Part shown: one piece after another, positions 53,925 to 63,195 of the stretch
How the letters are laid out: every line of letters begins with the position of its first letter
Position numbering within the stretch: the stretch's first letter is position 1
Origin: Geitlerinema sp. PCC 7407
Lineage (GTDB): Bacteria > Cyanobacteriota > Cyanobacteriia > PCC-7407
Reading direction: 5' to 3'
Assembly (NCBI RefSeq): GCF_000317045.1
Contig: NC_019703.1
Coordinates: 3,274,501 to 3,338,500 of the forward strand
Length of the DNA stretch: 64,000 nt
Position numbers and translations under genes: made by a program
The notes under the pieces: generated by a model
Told to the model about the DNA's origin: nothing
Database searches by the model: none
What the model saw: only the letters and a program-made list of their open reading frames with translations

Positions 53925-56345
53925 CTAGCGGTGGGAATGCTTCTCCAGCAGCGCCTTCGCCCGCGGACGATAGATCAGATAAAACAGCGCCTCCAGGTAG
54001 CGCAGCATATCCTCCCGCTTTTCCTTAGACGTGTAGTTCCAGAAGCCGTAGATCTTCGCCAAAGAGAGCAGCCGCGTCGTGTGGATCCGCCACGTATAGG
54101 TGCTGTAGACCCGATCCATGCCGCGCTTCGAAATCTCCTCCCAAGCCCGCGGATCTTGGTCACACTTGGACACGAAATCCAGAATCTTCTGGGCCATTTC
54201 CTTCAAATGCGTCGGGTTGATATAGAAACCATTCACCCGATCTTGAATAATCTCAAGCGGTCCCCCAAAGCGCGTCGCAAAGGTCGGCACCCCCGAAATC
54301 ATCGCCTCCAGAATCGTCAAACCAAAGGCTTCAAACAGCGCCGGCTGCACAAAGATTCCTTGGCGATCGGCGATCACCCGGTAGATCTCCCCCGAGTCGC
54401 CCTTGGGCAAGCGCACCCCCAGCCAGCGAATTTTTCCGTGCAGATTGTACTGATCGATCAGCCCGTAGAGCTTCTCAATCTCGCTGATCTCCTCGGGATC
54501 GGTGGACTCCTCCCGCCGCAGCTTGCCCGCCACCAAAATGAGGTTGCAGCGCTCTTGCAGCTCCGGGCTGCGCCCAAAGCACTCCGCCAGACCGGTCAGA
54601 TTCTTGATGCGATCGAGGCGCGCCATCGAAAAGAGCGGCCGCTTGCTCGGGTCATCCAGCTTGCCAAAGATGTGCTCCGGCTCCTCCGCCGTAAACAACA
54701 GATCCTCGATGCGCTCGCGATTCGCAGGCACTCGGTCTTCGGTCCGCGAGTAGGGGAAATACACCGATTCATTGACCCCCGGCGGCACCACATTAAATTT
54801 CGGGCTAAACAGCTCAATGCCATTGACCACGTGATAGAGATCTGGCATCGAGAAACAAGCATAGGACTCGTACTGCCCCACACTGTCCGGCGTCCCGACA
54901 ATTTCTTGATAGGTGCTGCTAATAATAAAATTCGCCGCGTTCATGGCGATCAGGTCCGCCGTGAACTGGATCGAGAAATGGTACTGCTCGTCGAGCTCTT
55001 GCCAGTAAAGATTGCTAAAGAGGTATTTGGACTTCTCGAGGGCGTGGGCAATGTTGCACTGGGTGACCTGGAGGCGGCGCGACAGCAAAAAGGCGACCAA
55101 GTTGCCGTCGGAGTAGTTACCCACGATCAGATCCGGCTTACCCTGGAACTCCGCCAATAGCTCGCGCTCGGAGTCGATGACGTAGGTTTCGAGGTAGGGC
55201 CAGATCTCAAAGCGCGAGATCCAGTGGTTGGTGACATTGGGGTTGAACTCGCGGAAGGGGACGCGCAGGATCCAGGCGTTGTCGGTGCCGTGGACTTTTT
55301 CGAGGCGCTGGTTGCACAGGGTGCCGTCCGCGTTGGGAATCAGGCGGGTCAGGATGACAACTTTGGGATGGACTTTGAGGACGTCAAGACCAGCCAAGAT
55401 TAGGTCTTCCTGGAGCTGCTTTTCGAGGCTGCGGGCCTGGTCTAGGACGTAGACGACTTGACCGCCGGTATCGGGCCGCCCGAGGACCCCCTCTTGGCCA
55501 AACCAGCCGTGGGGCGACACCAGCACGATCCGGAAGATCATGGGGATGCGCGAGATGAAGGCGTCGAGGGAGCGATCGTCGGGGGAGTCGATGAGGGCGT
55601 CAAGGATTTCGAGGGTTTCCCGGACGCGGCTGGCAGTGTTGCCCCATCCGGGCTCGAAGCCCAGGGTCTGGAGATCAAAGCGAAACTCTGCGTAGGGCTG
55701 CTCGGGGGGCAGCTCGTTGACGAAGTTAAGGGCCTGCTTGATCTGATCGGAGAGCTGGCGCTGGCTCTTGATCCGGCCGTTGATCAGGAGCTGGGTGCCG
55801 TCGTAGGAGTGCAGGTTCAAGAACTCGTAGAGAGCTTCGAGCCACTGGGCGGGGTCCTGGAAGAGTTTGCTGGAGAGGAAGCGGTTGAGGAAGGCGACGC
55901 CTTTGCCGATGTTTTTGGGATCGCGCAGGGTGGGGGAGTAGTCGTAAAAGGGCTGAAAGTCGATTTCGAGGACGTCGCCTTCGTTGGGGTGGAAGTGGTT
56001 GACGAAGCGATCGCGCACATCCAAGAGCTCCTGCACAGACATGGGCTCGATAGCGAGATCGTCAAAGAGGCGGTAGGTCTCTTGATGAGCGATGTTGGGA
56101 CGGACAATGATGCAGAGGCTTTCGTCTTCGAGAATGATTTCTTGGGTGTAGGAGATCAGTCGACCGAGGGACGAGGAGGACTGGAAGGAGGCAGGTTTGT
56201 CGTTTTGGCTGCAGTAGCGCCCGAATGCGCCCAAAATGTCGTTGCGAAGCAGATAGCGCTGCTCTTCCCCCCGGAGTTCGCTGACAAACTGCCGAAGATC
56301 CGATTTTTCCTCACTGTTGAGGACGGCTTGAATCAATGCGGACAT
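53925..56345 (-). CDS. susA: Sucrose synthase
   Basis: 806 aa, normal length. The N-terminal sucrose-synthase domain (about 1-250) precedes a GT4 glycosyltransferase domain (about 270-790): HGWFGQEGVLGRPDTGGQVV, the HALEKSKY segment, SMARLDRIKNLTGLAE and EAFGLTILEAM with the nucleotide-binding glutamates. It cleaves sucrose with UDP (or ADP) to fructose and NDP-glucose, linking sucrose to polysaccharide synthesis. It is monocistronic, with about 560 bases of upstream non-coding DNA. Confidence 0.97.
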   Translation of the reverse strand: MSALIQAVLNSEEKSDLRQFVSELRGEEQRYLLRNDILGAFGRYCSQNDKPASFQSSSSLGRLISYTQEIILEDESLCIIVRPNIAHQETYRLFDDLAIEPMSVQELLDVRDRFVNHFHPNEGDVLEIDFQPFYDYSPTLRDPKNIGKGVAFLNRFLSSKLFQDPAQWLEALYEFLNLHSYDGTQLLINGRIKSQRQLSDQIKQALNFVNELPPEQPYAEFRFDLQTLGFEPGWGNTASRVRETLEILDALIDSPDDRSLDAFISRIPMIFRIVLVSPHGWFGQEGVLGRPDTGGQVVYVLDQARSLEKQLQEDLILAGLDVLKVHPKVVILTRLIPNADGTLCNQRLEKVHGTDNAWILRVPFREFNPNVTNHWISRFEIWPYLETYVIDSERELLAEFQGKPDLIVGNYSDGNLVAFLLSRRLQVTQCNIAHALEKSKYLFSNLYWQELDEQYHFSIQFTADLIAMNAANFIISSTYQEIVGTPDSVGQYESYACFSMPDLYHVVNGIELFSPKFNVVPPGVNESVYFPYSRTEDRVPANRERIEDLLFTAEEPEHIFGKLDDPSKRPLFSMARLDRIKNLTGLAECFGRSPELQERCNLILVAGKLRREESTDPEEISEIEKLYGLIDQYNLHGKIRWLGVRLPKGDSGEIYRVIADRQGIFVQPALFEAFGLTILEAMISGVPTFATRFGGPLEIIQDRVNGFYINPTHLKEMAQKILDFVSKCDQDPRAWEEISKRGMDRVYSTYTWRIHTTRLLSLAKIYGFWNYTSKEKREDMLRYLEALFYLIYRPRAKALLEKHSHR

Positions 56346-56910
56346 AGTGTCTTCCTTCGTAGAACCAACAAGAGATGGGGCAAAGCAGGTAGGTTGCTGA
56401 AGCGTTGAGGTGCGATCGCCTAGCCGCCGCTTCTAGGGGAAAGCTTTTGGGGCGAGGGCGGAGACAACTCACAAGAAAAGCCAGCACAAAGTGGCGCTCA
56501 GGGCTTTGCTGAAGCTGCAATGGTTTTCTGCCGCTGCTGGGGACCGTCAGGATTCAGAGCGGTATCTAACAGCAGCGGCACCGGGAGAGAGCTCACGAAA
56601 TATTTGGCCGACGCGAAAACCCTCTGGCGATGTGCGCGCAGCCCTACTGCTAGGGAGTTTGTAGCGTAAATAAAGCGGATGGCACCTCTGCCAGAAGTCT
56701 AAACTACGGCCCCGCGAAGTTTCGCGGCAAGCTTTAATGTCTTCGTGAAATCTGGGGGAAATGGGATTAATTTTTGGGCAAGCAGCGATCGCGCCTTTTC
56801 TCCCAACTTCGCAGAATCAGCCCCAAAACGCCAAAAGGAGCGATCGCCCACGGTGATCGGCGATCGCTCCCTATCAATCTTTCAAATTTGGCAATAGAGG
56901 CGATTGCGCT
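56346..56910. other. Intergenic region upstream of susA, 565 bases
   Basis: It contains the susA promoter region on the minus strand and, at its right end, the dps terminator at 56837-56870. No clear promoter pair is seen. Frames are short and random. Confidence 0.5.
56837..56870 (-). terminator. dps terminator with HIP1 in both arms
   Basis: GGAGCGATCGCC pairs exactly with GGCGATCGCTCC over ten bases. On the minus strand TTTTGGCGTTTTGG follows. It is 40 bases past the stop of the Dps-like gene. Confidence 0.8.
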
Positions 56911-57465
56911 TTAGCGATCGCTCCCATTCAGCAGCCCCAGAACCAAGCTATCTTTGGCCAGGAAGTGGCCGATATGGTACGCCCGCTCCTCTGTTTTGAG
57001 CAGGATCTTTTCGTAGAGATAGCGCGTGGCGCGATCGCCCAGGCTCTCCGCCTGACCCGCCTGCTGACGAATCAAAGAAATGATTGCCTGCTCAGCAGCT
57101 AGGTCATTTTCGAGCATCTGCCGACACTGATAGATGCCGTCCGGCTCCGGCGTAAAGCAGCACAGCTCCGCCAGCTTCGCAAAACTCGCCGCAGGCACGC
57201 CGCCGAGGCCATTGAGGCGCTCGCCAATCTCATGGACGTGCTCCTGGACCTCGTCGTAGCTCTCCGAAAAGAACTCGTGGAGCGAGTAGAACTCCGCCCC
57301 CTCCACCACGAAATGGTGCTTTTGATATTGCAAATACAGCGCTTGGAAGCTCGCTAAGGCGGCATTGAGCCCCTCACAGACCGGCACCGTCACACTTTTT
57401 TCTAGCAGGATAGGGTTATCCGTCACCGCTCCGTAGGCTTGCACCAAACTTTGCGTACTCGACAT
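56911..57465 (-). CDS. Second Dps-like ferritin
   Basis: 184 aa from the ATG at 57465 ([12 protein letters not shown]); an AGGAGA on the minus strand lies ten bases upstream, and a second ATG two codons earlier is possible. Dps motifs are [20 protein letters not shown] and [19 protein letters not shown], carrying the ferroxidase ligands. It diverges from the Dps at 29942 in length and sequence (about 35 extra N-terminal residues). Two such proteins in one genome often differ in metal or stress response. Confidence 0.9.
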   Translation of the reverse strand: MSSTQSLVQAYGAVTDNPILLEKSVTVPVCEGLNAALASFQALYLQYQKHHFVVEGAEFYSLHEFFSESYDEVQEHVHEIGERLNGLGGVPAASFAKLAELCCFTPEPDGIYQCRQMLENDLAAEQAIISLIRQQAGQAESLGDRATRYLYEKILLKTEERAYHIGHFLAKDSLVLGLLNGSDR

Positions 57466-57984
57466 TTCCATCCGTCTCCTGTGCGAAACGTTCTTAATCA
57501 ACGTCGATACAGCGTCATGGATTCCTCATCCATCAGCCTTGCTCTGGGCGTGACGCGCGCCGCGATTTTGGCTCAGCTTTTCGCGAGGAATGTAGCAAAA
57601 CTCAGAAAGTGAAGCCTTAATCTACAAAGCTTCTACCCCCTAGCTTAAAAGAGATTCTGAGAAGCTACCGAATCATTATTCTATCGGCTGATGAAATTTA
57701 ATAGATAAAATTTGCAATTGCTTTACAAAGACCATTGGGCGGCAATGCCTCTGAGGATGCCGCGGGGCGATCGCCCGCAACCGCTCTCCTAGAGCGCGAT
57801 CGCCCACTCGCCAAATCAAGATCACCCCCGCGATCGTGCCACAACCCTGGTTGACAGTTGAGAATAATTTGCATTTATAATCACAGGTAATTGCTAGCCT
57901 TTAGCAAAGTTGAAAGGCTTTAAGCAGTGCTTGCCAGCCCAAGCAACAGCAGCAGCGCCAAAACCACCGTTTCGGAGCAACAGC
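57466..57984. other. Divergent intergenic region between dps and the 84-aa gene
   Basis: 519 bases. AT-rich at 57620-57730. A promoter-like and Fur-like site at 57851-57881 serves the rightward gene. No confident promoter is assigned to the dps side. Confidence 0.5.
57851..57881 (+). promoter_or_regulatory. Promoter overlapping a Fur-like box
   Basis: TTGACA (57851-57856) and TATAAT (57876-57881) are spaced by 19 bases, slightly long. Between them TTGAGAATAATTTGCATTT (57858-57876) reads on the other strand as AAATGCAAATTATTCTCAA, a sequence very like known Fur boxes. Fur bound there would block the promoter under iron-rich conditions. Confidence 0.5.
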
Positions 57985-58239
57985 ATGAATCCCCACAATC
58001 CTCAACAAGATCTCGAAACCGGCAACATCGTCAACGTCGACTGGGAGATCCGCTGGCAAGTTTATTACCGTCTGCGCGATTTGGGCATTTCCTGCTGCTG
58101 CCTCCCCAATCAGCCTTTGCGCGTTTGGATCAACGGCCCCACCGAGGCTGTCCAGCTCGAAAGCGTCGTTCGGCAAATGACGACACCGCGCTCCTCCCTA
58201 GCTCAGTGGCTAGAGCGCTGCTGGTCCACTGAGTCATAG
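57985..58239 (+). CDS. Small conserved cyanobacterial protein, cysteine-rich centre
   Basis: 84 aa from the ATG at 57985, with a CGGAG ribosome site. Sequence features are GNIVNVDWEIRWQVYYRL and the LGISCCCLPNQPLRVWI stretch with three adjacent cysteines, then a C-terminal helix. It has the look of a conserved small cyanobacterial protein, but I know no function. The promoter upstream overlaps a Fur-like box, so iron regulation is possible. A ferredoxin- or metal-related role is not shown. Confidence 0.72.
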   Translation: MNPHNPQQDLETGNIVNVDWEIRWQVYYRLRDLGISCCCLPNQPLRVWINGPTEAVQLESVVRQMTTPRSSLAQWLERCWSTES

Positions 58240-58481
58240 CGGTCGCTCGGCACAGGTCTTTTCGGGCGCTGCCCTCATTTTTCTTCCAGAGCTGCTGCAA
58301 AACTATTGATACTGATCGTCAGTAGCTCAGCACCCTTGAGATCTTTTAGAAACCCATAGAAATTTGGTAAATTTCTCGAGCGCTCCCTTCATTCCCGAAA
58401 CTCGCTGAGCGGCAGTGCACTGCCCCGGTTTGGGTACATCCAAAGGGCTGATGACGAACTGACTTTTGAGCGGGAGAGCGC

Positions 58482-59651
58482 CTAGATAGATGGGGGGGTG
58501 TAGGTCGGCTCTAGGTAAATCGCGTGAACGTTGGGGCCAAAGTCAAGGCGATCGCCCGCTTTCAGCTCCCAAGACTCTTGTTTGTGGCCATTCACCAAAA
58601 TGCCGTTGGTGCTGCGCTTGCCCTCCAGGGTGCCGTCCACAACTTGATAGGCGTAGCTGCCATCGGGCTGAGGCAGACAGACCAAAGTGCCATGGACCCG
58701 CGAGACAAATTGGGAATGGATGCGAATCGTGCAGCGCGGGTCGCGACCTACGGTACAGAGGTTTTCTGTGAGGGGGATTTCTCGCTGACCTAGCTCGTCT
58801 TCGAGCAGCAGGGCCGGGCGGTAGCGGACCGCAGGCGTAGGCTCGGGGCTACTTTTTTCTACCTCTGGCTTTGTGGGCTCTGGGACAGCTTCAGCGTTCT
58901 CGTCTTCGTAGTATCCCCGGCCATACCAAGCTGGGTTGGTGGTGGGCAGCTTGCGATCGTCAATGCCGCCGGCCTTGTCGATGGCGCGGCTGCGGGCATA
59001 GCGAATGGCCTGATCGTCGGGACTGAGGACCAGCGCCTGATCGTAGCTGGCGATCGCCTCTGAATAGTGCGCCATCTCCACCAGGACATTGCCCCGATTT
59101 TGCCAAGTTGCCGCAAAGCCCGGATTGATTTCGATCGCTTGGTTGTAGCTTTCTAGAGCTGCTTGAAAATGGTTGAGCCCATAAAAGAGAGCGTTGCCGC
59201 GGTGGTGCCACGCCAGGTAGTAAGACGGCAAGCTGGCGATCGCGCGCTCATAGCTCGAAATGGCCGCCTCATAATCGCCCAAGCCATACTGCAGCGCGTC
59301 ACCTCGACTGCTCAGAATGCTGCACGCTATCTCCCGCGCAGGCTCAAGCTCCAGGGCCCGGTTATAGCTGGCGATCGCCTCTGGGTAGCGACACAGGTTT
59401 TCTAGGACCAGCCCTCGCTCGTACCAAATCTCGTAATAGTCTGCACAGAGGCCCAGCACGCAATCGTAGCTTGCCAGCGCTTTTTCGTAGGCATTTGCAG
59501 CGGCATAGGCTAGGCCCTGACGAAAGATCAGCAACGCGTTGCCTGTCAGTGTGTGTTGACCGGTATCTAGCACAGCGTCAATATCCAAGCATCTGCTAGG
59601 GGTACAGTTGGCCAAAGTGCCTGCGAGACGATGCCACTCTTTAGGAGACAT
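58482..59651 (-). CDS. TPR and FHA domain protein
   Basis: 389 aa, soluble. Five or six TPR repeats (about 40-215; for example ALASYDCVLGLCADYYEIWY, AISSYERAIASLPSYYLAWH, AIASYDQALVLSPDDQAI) precede an acidic linker (220-265). A C-terminal FHA domain (about 275-385) has VGRDP, VSRVHGTL and STNGILVNG. The TPR part may bind a partner while FHA reads phosphothreonine. It is the second FHA protein in the window and could be a reader for the Ser/Thr kinases. It is monocistronic. Confidence 0.92.
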   Translation of the reverse strand: MSPKEWHRLAGTLANCTPSRCLDIDAVLDTGQHTLTGNALLIFRQGLAYAAANAYEKALASYDCVLGLCADYYEIWYERGLVLENLCRYPEAIASYNRALELEPAREIACSILSSRGDALQYGLGDYEAAISSYERAIASLPSYYLAWHHRGNALFYGLNHFQAALESYNQAIEINPGFAATWQNRGNVLVEMAHYSEAIASYDQALVLSPDDQAIRYARSRAIDKAGGIDDRKLPTTNPAWYGRGYYEDENAEAVPEPTKPEVEKSSPEPTPAVRYRPALLLEDELGQREIPLTENLCTVGRDPRCTIRIHSQFVSRVHGTLVCLPQPDGSYAYQVVDGTLEGKRSTNGILVNGHKQESWELKAGDRLDFGPNVHAIYLEPTYTPPSI

Positions 59652-61492
59652 TACGTAAATTTTAACCTTTGCACCATGAAGGCAGATTAAAGCAAGAAAT
59701 GTTCTTCAGCAAAACCACACAAACTTCATGGGCTGATGTCAGCTTTAGCAGGACATCTAGAGGGCGATCGCAATTTTTAAATTTTTCTGACAAAAACTGA
59801 AAAGATTCATCTTTAGTTGCGATCGCCTGGTGTCTTTAGCGTTCCGAAAAAACGACCATATGTTGGCGTTTTAATCCGTTTTAGGGTTCTTCAACCCTCT
59901 CGCAGAGACACAGTTGCGATCGCCCAAACTTCCCCTAAATTCGACATTATGAGGAGAATTTCGACCCTCCAGCCTGCCAAATCGCCCTAAAGTCTAGCAC
60001 TTCCCCCTCCGCTCAAACTCCCTCTCTAGCAGGATGTCAGTTTGCACCTCTGTGAGGCCATCGGCCAGAGTATTTGAAACATTCGTCCTAGGTTTAGGCC
60101 AAACCCCATAGTCAAATCTCAAAAATCTTTCAAAAGATTTTTTAATGAAGCCTTCACTCAAATCTCCCGTCAGAGCCAGCTGCGCCAGATATCAGAGCGC
60201 TTACGCACAAAACACAGGAGATTTACGTTAATTTATATACAGCGCTGCTTGCTCTTGTCCCCTTGCGTCTATAGCGAACTTCCGCTAATGACAAGGCAAA
60301 TTACCCGTAAAAAATCCTTCACTCTACGGCCAGCGTCAGCATTCTGTCGGTTGCTGAGGTAGCTATCAAAGCAGTTCAATCCAGAAACTCTGGAATCACT
60401 CCCAGTAACTTCCATCCCAGGCACCAGCCTTTATCTAGGAATCCCAACTGGCATTAACGTCCCAAGCGCTTCTGATTCTTTTTGACGAATTAACCTTTTA
60501 AGCAGTAGAAGATTAGATTTTCTGATTTATTCAATCTGCATCCAGTTAGGAATTTATCTAACGTTCGTCAGTCAAGACAGCAATTAGGCAAAAATATGGA
60601 TTGACAGGCTATATCTTCTAGAGAGAGTCTTTTGAGAAGTCCCCTTTTTAGAGCTTTAACAGGCTGTCTATTATCGATTCTTTCAGCATTAATAAGAGAA
60701 ACTAATTCACAGCTTTTTAGGCTGATCAGAATTCATTTTAAAAACAATAAGTTCAGGATGAATTTTCAAAGTGATTAATGTTTTGAACAATCATCACTTT
60801 TCAAGTCTTTTTGCAAGTCATTTCAATTCTGGCGATCGCCCTTCAACTGCTTCTCGAGGTTTTTTTGCATCCTGTATCTATCTTTAAAAATTTCTTTTCT
60901 TAAGGCTTTTGAGGTTTTCTATGTTTGTGCAGAACCGCTTTTGAGATTCCACCTTTCAACCGTTATTCAGCGATGTAGCCAACTTAACACTTACCTCTTT
61001 CTACCTACGGATAGATTTTGTATATTAATTAACAAATCCTATAATCGGAGGAGAATAGAAGGTCAGATTTTTAGTAAATTTAGCCCCAGAGCGATTACGA
61101 GTAGATTTTGGGGCTTCAGGAGCTGGGATCAAAGTAAAAGTACTTTGGCCAGCCAATCAATTTTCGACTTGAATAGCGCTTATTTCTGTCAATGGCCCCT
61201 TCCTAATCGCCTTGGCAGGCAAATTCTCAAAACCCCTTCCAAGGCGTACTGAGAAGCTCTCCAAAGTGCTGCACAGTCACTCTTTGATTGCGCAAATCAC
61301 GCCCCAGACAGCTTCGCACCCTGGATCTCCCTTGTAGCCTGTGGCACGTCATAGCGGCGATCGCCCAGCAGCCTTCTGCTATACAAACTCGCCAATAAGT
61401 GTCGTTTTTATTGTTCCCCCTCACAACCCCCCGAAATTGTGATCAAAACGAACACCCTCCCCAAACAAAACTCTCGCCATGAGTCATCGTGC
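59652..61492. other. Long AT-rich non-coding region, 1.8 kb
   Basis: The largest gap in the window. It is more AT-rich than the genes on both sides, especially 60480-61080. A GGCGATCGCAA/TTGCGATCGCC inverted repeat lies at about 59764-59829. A 65-codon frame on the minus strand (59994-60191) has protein-like composition but no start codon and was not accepted. No RNA gene is recognised. Confidence 0.5.
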
Positions 61493-62575
61493 ATGAATAG
61501 AGGGCGCTGCTCTCGGTGTGAAGATCTCCCTCATCCGATCCAGGATGATGTGGGCCATATTTATCTTTGGCTACCGTCTGAGCACACGTTTTACAAGCTG
61601 GTGTCAGCTGCCTGGCACCTCAAGCTCAACTGCGAATCCATCGAGGAAGGCAAGTGCTTGAGCATCGACCTGCATTCACCGGCAGCAGAAGATTTTCTAG
61701 AGGAGATCGAGCAAAGGCTAACCGAAAAAGAGCTGCAAGAGTCCCGCACGCTGTGGATGAGCGGCTCCCTTGAGCCTCAGCTGAAGGACTTTTCGCGGGT
61801 GGTCTCGCTGCGCAACTTCATCAGCTTGCAGCGCTCTGCCTGGATTACGGACCTGATTGAAAAAGGGCGTTTTACCAGCTTTTTCCAGCCCATTGTCTTC
61901 GTTGAGGACACCTCCAAGGTGTTTAGCCATGAGGCGCTGTTCCGGGCCATGGACGATGAGGGTAACTTTATTTCGCCGGGAGTGCTGTTTTCCCAAGCCC
62001 AAGATGCGGGGCTGTTGCTTCAGCTCGATGTGATCGCGCGCCAGAGCGCCATCCAGCAGGCCAAGCGCCATTCCCTCGAAAGCCTCTTGTTCATTAACTT
62101 TGCGCCGACGTCGGTGTACGATCCGGCGACCTGCCTGCGCAAGACGGTGCGGGCGATCGATGAGGCGGGAATTCCCCACAATCGGGTGGTGTTTGAGGTG
62201 ATGGAGTCGGCTCAGCTGACGGAGCTCAATCACCTACTCAAGATTCTGCGCTTCTATAAGGAAGCAGGATTTTTGGTGGCGCTGGATGATTTTGGGGCGG
62301 GTTATTCCAATTTGAATTTGATTCACCAAATTCGGCCCGACTTTATCAAGCTCGATCGCCATCTGATTAGCAATGTCCACAGCGATCCTTACAAGGCGCT
62401 GATCACTGAGAAGTTGCTGGAGATGGCTCACCAGCTAGAAATCCAGACCGTGGCAGAGGGCATTGAGACCCTGGAGGAACTGAACTGGGTGCGCGATCGC
62501 GGCGCGACCTATGCCCAAGGGTTTTTGATCGCGCGGCCCGCAGAGGCGCCGATTAAGCGGGCTGCGTCGGTGTAG
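61493..62575 (+). CDS. EAL-domain protein (c-di-GMP phosphodiesterase type)
   Basis: 360 aa from the ATG at 61493; a GTG at 61439 would add 18 residues. An N-terminal region of about 125 residues with a CSRCEDLP cysteine pair is unrecognised. The EAL domain (about 130-355) keeps the expected active-site residues: EALFR, FINFAPTSVYD, FEVMES, ALDDFGAGYSNLN, IKLDRHLI, VAEGIET and YAQGF. It should hydrolyse c-di-GMP. It is soluble and monocistronic. Confidence 0.9.
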   Translation: MNRGRCSRCEDLPHPIQDDVGHIYLWLPSEHTFYKLVSAAWHLKLNCESIEEGKCLSIDLHSPAAEDFLEEIEQRLTEKELQESRTLWMSGSLEPQLKDFSRVVSLRNFISLQRSAWITDLIEKGRFTSFFQPIVFVEDTSKVFSHEALFRAMDDEGNFISPGVLFSQAQDAGLLLQLDVIARQSAIQQAKRHSLESLLFINFAPTSVYDPATCLRKTVRAIDEAGIPHNRVVFEVMESAQLTELNHLLKILRFYKEAGFLVALDDFGAGYSNLNLIHQIRPDFIKLDRHLISNVHSDPYKALITEKLLEMAHQLEIQTVAEGIETLEELNWVRDRGATYAQGFLIARPAEAPIKRAASV

Positions 62576-62613
62576 GCGATCGCCCTTCCAAGAGGCTCCG
62601 CCAACAGCAGGGC

Positions 62614-63105
62614 CTAGGCAGATTGGGAGCTGGTGGCTGGGCGGTGCCGAGGGCGCGGCTGGGGGAGCTGGCTCTCAAATTTGCGTAGATAATTCCAGCC
62701 GGTGACGCTGCTGATTTTCTTGCCGGTGACCTGCTCGATCCAGCGGGCCACTTTGGGACCGCTCCACAGCCCGCCGTCGGGGGGCGGCGCCTGCAAAAGC
62801 TGGAGCAGTTCTGTTTGCTGCTCGAGGTTGAGGATGGGCTTTTGGCCACCCGGGTTTGCGCGGTGCCGATCGACGAGACCGTCGGGACCGTGTTCGTTGT
62901 AGCGATGGACGAGCTTGCGTACCCAGTCGGGAGTGAAGCCGATCACTTCGGCGACTTGCTCAGCGCTGGGGGGTTTGGTTGGTCGACTAAGAAGCCAAAT
63001 GGCCTGCCACCGAGAGCGTTCCTTGGCATCTCGGCAGGCCCGGTATCGTTGGGTCAGTTCTTCGTAGCTGAGATGGGGAACGAGCTTGATCCGAGCTTGA
63101 GCCAT
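62614..63105 (-). CDS. Orphan IS630-type winged-HTH protein
   Basis: 163 aa. It matches the N-terminal DNA-binding half of IS630/Tc1-type transposases: EVIGFTPDWVRKLVHRYNEHGP, then GLVDRHRANPGG and VTGWNYLRKFESQLPQPRPRH. The DDE catalytic half that would follow PRPRH is absent; only 38 bases separate the stop from the EAL gene. I see no terminal repeats. It may be a truncated element or a domesticated regulator. Confidence 0.78.
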   Translation of the reverse strand: MAQARIKLVPHLSYEELTQRYRACRDAKERSRWQAIWLLSRPTKPPSAEQVAEVIGFTPDWVRKLVHRYNEHGPDGLVDRHRANPGGQKPILNLEQQTELLQLLQAPPPDGGLWSGPKVARWIEQVTGKKISSVTGWNYLRKFESQLPQPRPRHRPATSSQSA

Positions 63106-63195
63106 GCAACCGGGAAAGATTCAGAAGGAAGAAGGTCTTAGCCCAGATATTATAGTGGCTGTGCCATGGGCTGGGATCCGCAGTAGGCGAGAACT

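Noticed and set aside
58196-58260. tRNA-like D-arm (TAGCTCAGTGGCTAGAGC) at the end of the 84-aa gene
   Set aside because: It is the coding sequence for the last residues (SLAQWLERCW). No T-loop GTTCGAATC or matching acceptor stem follows.
59994-60191. 65-codon open frame on the minus strand with protein-like composition
   Set aside because: No ATG and no plausible ribosome site; frames of this length are expected by chance in 1.8 kb.
60941-61252. 103-codon frame on the plus strand
   Set aside because: Amino-acid composition looks random and the DNA is unlike neighbouring coding sequence.
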